From: Sulfurovum sp. UBA1140
GTDB lineage: Bacteria > Campylobacterota > Campylobacteria > Campylobacterales > Sulfurovaceae
Direction of reading: 5' to 3'
Assembly: GCA_002311915.1 (NCBI GenBank)
Contig: DCAF01000063.1
Coordinates: 1 to 12,829 of the forward strand
Length of the DNA: 12,829 nucleotides
How positions within the stretch are numbered: the first letter of the stretch is position 1; each line of letters opens with the position of its first letter. A program made the translations under genes and the position numbers. The notes under the pieces were generated by a model. It did not search any database. It was not told where the DNA came from and saw only the letters and a list, made by a program, of their open reading frames with translations. Shown here piece by piece: positions 7,546 through 12,829 of this stretch.

Positions 7546-8724
7546 ATGCCACATATAACAGTTAAACCATTTGATACCTCTGCCTTAACAGAGGGGAAGC
7601 ATGGTCAAACCACTCTGCTCTTTAAGTCGCAAGATTTATCGAGCACTGATGAGATGATAGGGGTTGAGATTGAAGAGGAGAAGTTTCTACTTCATATAAA
7701 AAAAGCCAAATCAACTTGGTTACTAAAATACGATAAGGTGACCAGACCTTTAAAAGTTAATCTTGTGAAACAGGCGATTTCTGATATATCTGCTTCGTTA
7801 GAGCTAGAAGTTTTAAACTCTAATATCAATATACATAAAGCCAAAGTTATGTTGGCAGGTATTTACGAGAAGAGTATTGGAGATTTTGTTGATATAACAT
7901 TTCCTTTTGAGAGTGTGGCGATTGAAGTGGGGTTTGGGTCAGGAAAACATCTGCTTTATCAGGCACAAAAAAATCCCAATAGACTTTTTATTGGAATCGA
8001 GATACATACTCCTTCGGCTCAACAGGTTCTGCGACAGATTGAACTGCAAGGGTTAACCAATATTTGGGTTGTAAACTATGATGCCAGACTGCTTTTAGAG
8101 ATGATTCCTTCAAACCTTTGTCATCAAATTTTTGTACATTTCCCTGTTCCTTGGGATAAGAAACCACATCGACGGGTTATCTCTAAAGCTTTTTTAGAAG
8201 AGTCGATGCGGGTACTTGATGTGGGTGGGAAGTTGGAACTTAGAACCGATAGCCATAAATACTTTTGGTACGCCTTGGATACTTTTTTGGGTGAAGATAT
8301 TGCTAAAACAGCAGTTGAGATACGTAAAAATAAGGCGTTAGAGATTACAAGTAAGTATGAAGCCCGTTGGTTACGACAAGAGAAAGATATTTATGATGTT
8401 TATGTCACTGCAACCGAACAGTCAGCAGAACGGATTTTAGATTTTGACTTTTCATTTAATACAACAGAGTATAAAGAGGGCTTAGTCGAGAAGATGGCTA
8501 AAAAACCACTGCTTTTTGAAGGCTTTTTTGTACATTTTGAACAATTTTATCAAGTAGATAACGATGCAATCTTAATAAAATTGGCATTTGGAAGTTTTGA
8601 TAGACCCGAGCATAAATATATTTGGGTAGATAAAAATGGGGGTTATTACTTTGGCTCATCACCTGTTAAGACCGTGACGAATCATATGGCTCATCTGAAG
8701 ATTAAGGAGTGTTTGAATGTCTAA
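7546..8724 (+). CDS. trmB: tRNA (guanine-N7)-methyltransferase, long form
   Basis: TrmB transfers a methyl group from S-adenosylmethionine to N7 of G46 in the variable loop of tRNA. The central domain (about 120-290) carries the SAM-binding motif IEVGFGSGKHLL (126-137), the acidic loop FIGIEIHTPS (148-157) and the family block FVHFPVPWDKKPHRR (196-210). The usual form of that block is FPDPWPKKRHxKRR, so the Asp before Pro-Trp is Val here. At 392 residues it is much longer than E. coli TrmB (239). It has about 120 extra residues at the N-terminus and about 90 at the C-terminus, a form also found in Campylobacter (Cj1278c). AAGGGG just before the ATG is the ribosome binding site. Its last 8 nt overlap ftsE. 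Confidence 0.9.
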   Translation: MPHITVKPFDTSALTEGKHGQTTLLFKSQDLSSTDEMIGVEIEEEKFLLHIKKAKSTWLLKYDKVTRPLKVNLVKQAISDISASLELEVLNSNINIHKAKVMLAGIYEKSIGDFVDITFPFESVAIEVGFGSGKHLLYQAQKNPNRLFIGIEIHTPSAQQVLRQIELQGLTNIWVVNYDARLLLEMIPSNLCHQIFVHFPVPWDKKPHRRVISKAFLEESMRVLDVGGKLELRTDSHKYFWYALDTFLGEDIAKTAVEIRKNKALEITSKYEARWLRQEKDIYDVYVTATEQSAERILDFDFSFNTTEYKEGLVEKMAKKPLLFEGFFVHFEQFYQVDNDAILIKLAFGSFDRPEHKYIWVDKNGGYYFGSSPVKTVTNHMAHLKIKECLNV

Positions 8725-9391
8725 TATTATTGCCGTTCAGAATCTAACTCTTGCGTATGGGAAAGAAGAGAAGATTATTGATAATGCCTCTTTTTTGATT
8801 AAAAAGGGTGATTTTGTTTTTATTACGGGTCCCAGTGGTAGTGGTAAATCGACGCTGTTAAAATCTTTTTATGGAAATCTTAAACCTCAAAAAGGGGCTT
8901 TAATTATGGGTGGATTGGACATGACCAATATTAAAAAGTCTAAACTGCAAGAGTTACGAAGCCATTTGGGGATTATATTTCAAGATTATCGCTTGATCAA
9001 TGAGTGGACAGTTGAGCGTAATGTGGTGCTTCCGTTGTGGATTGCAGGGTACTCTAAAGAGGTTCAGCGTACTCAAGCCAAACGTCTGCTTCACCATGTT
9101 AAGCTGAGTGGAAAAGAGCATAAATACCCCATGGAGCTTTCAGGTGGAGAGCAACAGAGAGTAGGGGTGGCAAGGGCATTGTCTAAAAACCCCTTTTTGA
9201 TATTGGCAGATGAACCAACAGGAAACCTTGATGAGTTTTCATCAAATGTAATTTGGGATTTGCTAGAGAATGCGTGTCAACAACTTGATACCACGGTGGT
9301 GGTGGTTACCCATAAAATACCTTCAGTGTTTAATATACCTTATCGACATTTTACCATTGATGAGAAGGGAAAGATTTATGAAATTCATTAA
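8717..9391 (+). CDS. ftsE: Cell-division ABC transporter ATP-binding protein FtsE
   Basis: A 224-residue cytoplasmic ATPase that pairs with FtsX at the septum. All ABC motifs are intact: Walker A GPSGSGKST (38-46), Q-loop FQDYRL with Gln89, signature LSGGEQQRV (141-149), Walker B LILADE with Asp165 and catalytic Glu166, then DEPTGNLD, and the switch His in VVVVTHK. Length and sequence fit FtsE and not a general LolD-type exporter, and the adjacent ftsX confirms it. The start overlaps trmB by 8 nt and the end overlaps ftsX by 14 nt, so translation of the three is probably coupled. In E. coli, FtsEX uses ATP hydrolysis to control the amidase activator EnvC and supports recruitment of later division proteins. 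Confidence 0.95.
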   Translation: MSNIIAVQNLTLAYGKEEKIIDNASFLIKKGDFVFITGPSGSGKSTLLKSFYGNLKPQKGALIMGGLDMTNIKKSKLQELRSHLGIIFQDYRLINEWTVERNVVLPLWIAGYSKEVQRTQAKRLLHHVKLSGKEHKYPMELSGGEQQRVGVARALSKNPFLILADEPTGNLDEFSSNVIWDLLENACQQLDTTVVVVTHKIPSVFNIPYRHFTIDEKGKIYEIH

Positions 9392-10187
9392 ACGACATGT
9401 TTCTCTTATTTTTCCAATGGTGGCGATTCTTTTGGGACTAGAATTTTTTATTGTATTTGACCGTACTACAAAAAACTACGAAGAGAGTCTTAAAGAGAGT
9501 TATGCCATGTTGGTGGTGGCAACCGAAGAGATGAGTATCGATGATTTTCAGTCGTGGGACAAGCGTGTGTTTAAAGTAGCCGAGATAGAAAAATCAAAAA
9601 TTATTGATCGTGTAGATAACACTTTTAAAGATGCTTTAAAGAGTAATCTTGATGAGCAGATGCCCAATTTTTATTCGATTAAGTTAAATAGTTATCTTAA
9701 CAATAGAGCGTTAGAGCAGGTGAAACAGAACTTTTTAAAAGATGACAAGATTACCCGTGTAGAGACTTTTGACACCCTGCATCGCTCTAATTATGGACTC
9801 TTTTCATTTATTAAATTTGCATTTGGTACTTTTATTCTTTTTATGACCATTATTGGTTTCTTTTTGATTGTTAAACAGATGGAAGTGTGGAACTTTTTAC
9901 ACTCTCAACGGATGAAAGTGATGGATATTTTTGGTGCTTCTCTTTTTTTACGAAGTAAAATTCTGATTAATATGGCATTTGTAGATGCCATTCTTTCTGC
10001 TATTCTTGCCAGTGGTGTTTTTTACTTGATTCAAAACTCATGGGTTAAAGGGAGTAATATTGCCATACTACAAGACAATGTAACCAAACTTTTCTTTTTT
10101 AATGACATACTTTTGCTATGTGTTGCTTCTATAGTTATTGTAATGATTGCTGTATTTTTAGTGGTTATTAACGTGAAGGAGGAGTAG
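9378..10187 (+). CDS. ftsX: Cell-division membrane protein FtsX
   Basis: The start at 9378 is preferred over the longer frame from 9270: AGAAGGGA (9363-9370) lies 7 nt before it, and the upstream codons are only ftsE read out of frame. The 269-residue product has the FtsX layout. A membrane segment at 8-27 is followed by a periplasmic domain of about 110 residues (28-140), then three segments at about 141-165, 196-219 and 240-265. The block RMKVMDIFGASLFLRSKI (178-195) corresponds to the conserved cytoplasmic E..IM...GA. loop of FtsX proteins that contacts FtsE. The periplasmic domain is where FtsX binds its coiled-coil hydrolase regulator, encoded immediately downstream with no gap. Confidence 0.9.
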   Translation: MKFIKRHVSLIFPMVAILLGLEFFIVFDRTTKNYEESLKESYAMLVVATEEMSIDDFQSWDKRVFKVAEIEKSKIIDRVDNTFKDALKSNLDEQMPNFYSIKLNSYLNNRALEQVKQNFLKDDKITRVETFDTLHRSNYGLFSFIKFAFGTFILFMTIIGFFLIVKQMEVWNFLHSQRMKVMDIFGASLFLRSKILINMAFVDAILSAILASGVFYLIQNSWVKGSNIAILQDNVTKLFFFNDILLLCVASIVIVMIAVFLVVINVKEE

Positions 10188-11354
10188 ATGAGAAGAACAG
10201 CTCTTTTTCTTATTTTATGTTCTACTCTACTCTTTTCTGCTTCGATAGATAGTAAGATTAAACAGAAGAAGAGAGAACTTAGTTCTAAAAAGAATGAGTA
10301 TAAGAAGATGGACAAAAAGCTCTCGATGGTGGCAAAAAAAATTATTGAAGCTAAAGAAGAGCGGGATATTTTAGATGAAAAATTAAAAGCTTTAGAAAAA
10401 AGTATTCAAAGTAATCAGAATAGATTTAATAGTGTAAGTCAAAAACAGCATATTTTAGAGGGTGAACTTACTGATTTAAACCAAGAGATTAAGAGCAAAA
10501 AAGAGAAATTTGTGGCATTGGTTGCCGATAAATTTAGTATGGCACTGGTGCTTGAAGAGATAAAGCAACCCACTTTAGAGTCCGTAATGTTAGAAGAGGC
10601 ATACAAGGTTTACGCTAACGCCAATGATAAAAAGATTGATGGATTAAAAGAGGATATTGGAACGTTAAAAAGTCAAGAGAAAAATTTTGTAACGGAACAG
10701 AAAAGTATTAAAATTTCGATTGAAGATTATCAAAAAGAGCGTAATGAGTATCGACTTAAAAAAGAGAAACAGACGCAACTTATTAAAGAGTTGGCACGAG
10801 ATAAAGCCATTTATAAAAAACGTTTTGATCGTATTCGTGCCAGTCGTAGAGTGCTTCAAAAGAAGCTCTCTAAGTTAAAAATTATTAAACATGACAAAGA
10901 AGAGGTAAGTTATAGTTATAGCAAAAAAGATGACCACTCTACACGCCGTGTTAAAACAGCAAATTATCGCGGTAAAAAAACCATCTCTCCGTTGGCAGGT
11001 TCACGGCTAATTAAAAAATTTGGAACCTATATTGACCCCATTTATAAGTTTAAAATTTTTAATAAATCAATTACGTTAAAGGCTCCTCATAAAGGTTCAA
11101 AAGTTAAAAATGTACTAAATGGAAAGATTGTATTTGCTGAAAATAGTGGGGGAATGTTGGGTAAAGTTGTGATTGTAGAACACCCCAATAAACTACACAC
11201 CATTTACGCCAAACTCTCAAGACTTGCCCCTGGTATTCATGTGGGCAAGAGGCTCTTAAAAGGGGCAGTTATTGGTAAAGTGAAGAGTAGTTTAATGTTT
11301 GAAGTCACTAAAAACAACAAACATATGAACCCTTTGAAGTTGATACGGATTTAG
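10188..11354 (+). CDS. EnvC-like coiled-coil LytM/M23 murein hydrolase activator
   Basis: The ATG directly follows the ftsX stop and is preceded by AAGGAGGAG (10176-10184), the strongest ribosome binding site in the window. The 388-residue protein has a signal peptide (1-18), a long charged coiled coil (about 20-230), a basic linker, and a LytM/M23 fold from about 263 to the end. The LytM zinc site is missing. FKIFNKSITLKAP (288-300) stands where HxGxD should be, YAKLS (340-344) replaces YAHLS, and SLMFEV (368-373) replaces LHFEV. This is the condition of E. coli EnvC, which does not cut peptidoglycan but activates amidases under control of FtsEX. The corresponding C. jejuni gene is Cj1275c. 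A periplasmic amidase-activator role is therefore inferred with fair confidence; the partner amidase is not in the window. Confidence 0.88.
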   Translation: MRRTALFLILCSTLLFSASIDSKIKQKKRELSSKKNEYKKMDKKLSMVAKKIIEAKEERDILDEKLKALEKSIQSNQNRFNSVSQKQHILEGELTDLNQEIKSKKEKFVALVADKFSMALVLEEIKQPTLESVMLEEAYKVYANANDKKIDGLKEDIGTLKSQEKNFVTEQKSIKISIEDYQKERNEYRLKKEKQTQLIKELARDKAIYKKRFDRIRASRRVLQKKLSKLKIIKHDKEEVSYSYSKKDDHSTRRVKTANYRGKKTISPLAGSRLIKKFGTYIDPIYKFKIFNKSITLKAPHKGSKVKNVLNGKIVFAENSGGMLGKVVIVEHPNKLHTIYAKLSRLAPGIHVGKRLLKGAVIGKVKSSLMFEVTKNNKHMNPLKLIRI

Positions 11355-11357
11355 GGG

Positions 11358-11531
11358 TTATTTATCATAATTTTCTAACTCTTTCTTCAACTCTTTTAAG
11401 TTCTGCTCTGATAAAAATCGTTGGAACTGTATATCTTTATCTTTTAGGTTACTAACGCTTTGTTTTAACATATTTAAAACTTCTTTGGTCTCTAGTGTCA
11501 TAAGTAGATAGAGTTTACCACTTTCACCCAT
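11358..11531 (-). CDS. Small hypothetical protein, possible gene remnant
   Basis: A 57-codon minus-strand ORF that ends 4 nt from the stop of the EnvC-like gene. The product (MGESGKLYLLMTLETKEVLN, then a charged helix ending LKELEKELENYDK) is strongly helical and its C-terminus looks like a genuine protein end. No Shine-Dalgarno sequence precedes the ATG at 11531 or the internal Met11. The same frame stays open upstream to a TAG at 11586-11588, which may mean that a longer gene has lost its 5' part. I do not recognise a family. Confidence 0.3.
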   Translation of the reverse strand: MGESGKLYLLMTLETKEVLNMLKQSVSNLKDKDIQFQRFLSEQNLKELKKELENYDK

Positions 11532-11652
11532 CCATGACTTTTTGGTTCTTCCTGACTTAACCCAAAAGCACCACGTCCAAATTCCCTAACCCCCGAAAAT
11601 AGGTAATTCAGAAATTTCACCAAAATCGTAGTGCCTACCACTTTTAATACTA
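11532..11652. other. Unassigned stretch after the core operon
   Basis: No gene or RNA is recognisable here, and I see no clear terminator for the upstream operon. On the minus strand a second frame (11659 down to a stop at 11498, TTG first codon) is open for 53 codons and includes FGRGAFGLSQEEPKSHGW. It overlaps the 57-codon ORF out of frame and has no ribosome binding site. It may be part of a dispersed intergenic sequence or decayed coding DNA. Confidence 0.3.
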
Positions 11653-11682
11653 TTGACAAATATTATATATTTAAGCTATAAT
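11653..11682 (+). promoter_or_regulatory. Near-consensus sigma70 promoter with no gene behind it
   Basis: TTGACA (11653-11658) and TATAAT (11677-11682) match both consensus hexamers exactly with an 18-nt spacer. Transcription would begin near 11690 and run antisense through the isocitrate dehydrogenase fragment. No plus-strand start codon with a ribosome binding site follows closely. It may be the promoter of a gene lost at the breakpoint, or it may drive an untranslated RNA. Confidence 0.5.
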
Positions 11683-11740
11683 CCCAACTATATTTATAAG
11701 AGTAAAAAGCACTCCAAAGAGTCCAAGAAAATCCATTCAA

Positions 11741-12078
11741 ATCGTGAACTCTAGCATCGTCTAACCAGAAGATTGCAGGAACTTGCTCTAATTTTGTTCT
11801 CTCAACTGTAAGTCTTACCCAGTCTCTGATTGGAATATCTTTGGTTCTACTCATTCTCCAAATATCTCCAGCTTCACACTCGAAACTCATAAGAACTGTA
11901 CCATCTTCAGCCGTTACTGTAACAGTTCCAGCTTCTGCCAACTCAAAAGTTGTTGAGTGTGAACCATACTCTTCTGCTTTTTGAGCCATAAGACCGATGT
12001 TTTGCATTGTGTACCCATTGTGGTTACATCGTATTGACCATTTGCAACACAATCAGCTAACATTTCAGCTTCGTTTGA
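11741..12078 (-). pseudogene. Internal fragment of monomeric NADP isocitrate dehydrogenase, frameshifted
   Basis: On the minus strand one frame gives MLADCVANGQYDVTTMGT. After a frameshift near 12004-12015 another frame continues NIGLMAQKAEEYGSH, then EAGDIWRMSRTKDIPIRDWV and VPAIFWLDDARVHD. These are conserved consecutive blocks of the monomeric (about 740-residue) isocitrate dehydrogenase. Roughly 115 residues from the middle of the enzyme remain. Homology stops at the Asp near 11741, where unrelated codons follow (LNGFSWTLW...), and at about 12078 on the other side. Both ends, including the catalytic remainder, are missing, and the frame is broken, so no enzyme can be made. The full enzyme makes 2-oxoglutarate in the TCA or reductive TCA cycle; a functional copy presumably lies elsewhere. 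The tract is probably a stray copy left by rearrangement. Confidence 0.8.
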
Positions 12079-12111
12079 TTGAGTTTTCAGAAACAAAAAC
12101 TAAAAAATATA

Positions 12112-12141
12112 TGCTATAATCATAAATAAAAACAGATGGAG
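12112..12141 (+). promoter_or_regulatory. Extended -10 promoter and ribosome binding site of a truncated antitoxin gene
   Basis: TG at 12112-12113 plus TATAAT (12115-12120) form an extended -10; no -35 match is seen. Transcription would start near 12127. TGGAG (12137-12141) is a well-placed ribosome binding site, 6 nt before the ATG at 12148. Confidence 0.45.
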
Positions 12142-12147
12142 TACACC

Positions 12148-12183
12148 ATGACAATGCAAACCATACAGTATACTACCCCATAA
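12148..12183 (+). pseudogene. 5' stump of a Phd/YefM-type antitoxin gene
   Basis: The 11-codon ORF MTMQTIQYTTP, with good promoter and ribosome binding site, matches the typical opening of Phd/YefM-family antitoxins (M.TI.YT.AR..L...). The match ends after YTT and a stop follows at once, so the rest of the antitoxin and any RelE/YoeB-like toxin are gone. Ten residues are thin evidence, but the start signals support a real former gene. Confidence 0.4.
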
Positions 12184-12196
12184 TATTCCTTAAATT

Positions 12197-12553
12197 TTAT
12201 ATACTAACTTGCTTCAAAGCACTCTCAACCAAAAAAGTACTCCGATTAATATTATGACTCTTTGCATACTTATCTATCTGTTCCAAAGCATAAATAGGTA
12301 TCGTTATATTAATTCTCTTCGTCTTCATAAGATGAGAAGGCTCTTTAACAACATCGCCTTTTTCTAGTGCCACATCCAAGTAACATCCAAAAGCAGACTT
12401 TGCATCATTAATAGCCTCTTCCATATTTTCTCCATCTCCTGCAATAAATGGTAAATCGGTATAGTAAGCTAAAACACCACCACCTTCTTCTTCTGAAAGA
12501 TTTCGTGTGGCGACTCCATATTCTAAATTTAGATAATAATCTCTACTCTTCAT
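12197..12553 (-). CDS. hicB: HicB family antitoxin
   Basis: A 118-residue antitoxin partner of HicA. The N-terminal part (about 1-65) is the HicB-like partial RNase H fold: YYLNLEYG, then GGGVLAYYTDLPFIAGDGEN and EEAINDAKSAFGCYLDVAL. The C-terminal part is a ribbon-helix-helix DNA-binding segment (TKRINITIPIYALEQIDKYA, then INRSTFLVESALKQ). It is expected to neutralise HicA by direct binding and to repress the operon through the ribbon-helix-helix. AGGAG lies about 6 nt before the ATG, and the gene overlaps the end of hicA by 11 nt, the usual coupled toxin-first order. The sequence looks complete. It faces the truncated Phd/YefM stump, and no terminator is evident between them. Confidence 0.88.
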   Translation of the reverse strand: MKSRDYYLNLEYGVATRNLSEEEGGGVLAYYTDLPFIAGDGENMEEAINDAKSAFGCYLDVALEKGDVVKEPSHLMKTKRINITIPIYALEQIDKYAKSHNINRSTFLVESALKQVSI

Positions 12554-12779
12554 TATAAACTCCTAAAGATTTTAATGCCCGAATAACATAATATGCCTTG
12601 ACGGGTTTTTTGTAAGGTATCACTTCATCACTACAACCCTCTTTTCTAAAAACCCAATGACTGCCACCTGTATTGTTGGCTTCATATCCATGAGAGATTA
12701 ATAACTTTTTTAAGTCTTCAAATCTTACATCCTTTGGATTGTTTTTCATAGATTGTAATAGCTTTTCTTTTTTACTCGT
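12543..12779 (-). CDS. hicA: HicA family toxin (mRNA interferase), start codon apparently ACG
   Basis: HicA toxins cleave mRNA with a small double-stranded-RNA-binding-like fold. The product contains FEDLKKLLISHGYEANNTGG, the catalytic His in GGSHWVF, and VIPYKKPVKAYYVIRALKSL, all typical of HicA. Family similarity starts at SKKEKLLQSMKNNP. Directly before it is AAAAGG (12791-12786), 6 nt of spacer and ACG at 12779-12777, exactly where ATG should be. The alternatives are poor. The in-frame ATG at 12818 lies upstream of the only -10 box seen, so it would not be on that transcript. The ATG at 12749 has no ribosome binding site and removes the first helix. So the toxin is either made weakly from ACG, made in a shorter form, or silenced. 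Family assignment is secure; the start is uncertain. Confidence 0.82.
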   Translation of the reverse strand, partial: TSKKEKLLQSMKNNPKDVRFEDLKKLLISHGYEANNTGGSHWVFRKEGCSDEVIPYKKPVKAYYVIRALKSLGVYNEE

Positions 12780-12807
12780 TTTGTACCTTTTATTTATACA
12801 TACTTTT

Positions 12808-12813
12808 ATTATA
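12808..12813 (-). promoter_or_regulatory. -10 box of the hicAB promoter
   Basis: TATAAT reads 12813 to 12808 on the minus strand, giving a start near 12801 and a leader of about 20 nt to the ACG codon of hicA. The -35 element would fall just beyond the window end and cannot be seen. Confidence 0.45.
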
Positions 12814-12829
12814 CACATATTTTATAAAA

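Noticed and set aside
9270..9377. Upstream in-frame start for FtsX
   Set aside because: These codons are ftsE read out of frame, and the ribosome binding site and normal FtsX N-terminus support 9378.
11700..11725. Minus-strand hairpin ACTC/GAGT followed by T-run as a terminator
   Set aside because: The stem is only four pairs, and the sequence lies within uncharacterised codons beside the isocitrate dehydrogenase fragment.
12780..12818. ATG at 12818 as start of HicA
   Set aside because: It lies upstream of the only visible -10 box, and its extra residues (MCIIKVCINKRYK) do not look like HicA.
1..12829. CRISPR array, tRNA, rRNA or complete insertion sequence
   Set aside because: No regularly spaced repeats, cloverleaf genes, rRNA sequence, transposase motifs or paired terminal inverted repeats were seen by eye.

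Overview
The window is AT-rich bacterial chromosome, most likely from a member of the Campylobacterota (Sulfurovum, Sulfurimonas or Campylobacter relatives). The main reason is gene order. A pseudouridine synthase, a fibronectin type III lipoprotein, a long-form TrmB, FtsE, FtsX and a LytM/M23 protein lie head to tail in the same order as I recall for the Cj1280c to Cj1275c cluster of Campylobacter jejuni. No tRNA, rRNA, CRISPR array or intact insertion sequence is visible.

Layout. (1) Positions 1-500 hold gene wreckage: an internally deleted AbiEi-like antitoxin under two overlapping inverted repeats, the first 23 codons of a probable AbiEii-type toxin, and the C-terminal end of a rhodanese with a frameshift in a G-run. 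(2) Positions 563-4612 encode one 1349-residue exported membrane protein of unknown function that appears to be an internal duplication or fusion. (3) Positions 4700-5894 on the minus strand hold a DUF3015-like secreted protein followed by a stand-alone MoCF/CinA-N-type protein, overlapping by 8 nt. (4) A compact divergent promoter region (5895-5952) leads into the core plus-strand operon 5953-11354. Every junction there overlaps, abuts or is separated by fewer than 10 nt. (5) Positions 11355-12829 are a second accessory stretch. It holds an unrecognised 57-codon minus-strand ORF, a near-consensus promoter pointing into an inverted, frameshifted fragment of monomeric isocitrate dehydrogenase, an 11-codon stump of a Phd/YefM-type antitoxin that keeps its promoter and ribosome binding site, and a hicAB toxin-antitoxin pair whose toxin seems to have ACG where ATG would be expected.

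How the genes fit together. FtsE (ATPase), FtsX (membrane partner) and the coiled-coil LytM protein form the cell-division system that relays ATP hydrolysis to septal peptidoglycan hydrolases. The LytM domain lacks its zinc ligands, so it is probably an EnvC-like amidase activator and not an enzyme. The same transcript carries two RNA modification enzymes (RluA/RluD family and TrmB) and a FlpA-like surface lipoprotein. Both edges of this conserved core carry fragments of toxin-antitoxin modules from three families (AbiE, Phd/YefM, HicAB), one still largely intact. This suggests repeated insertion and decay at the ends of a conserved block. I did not find a clearly new defence or mobile system. 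The least explained gene is the duplicated membrane protein.
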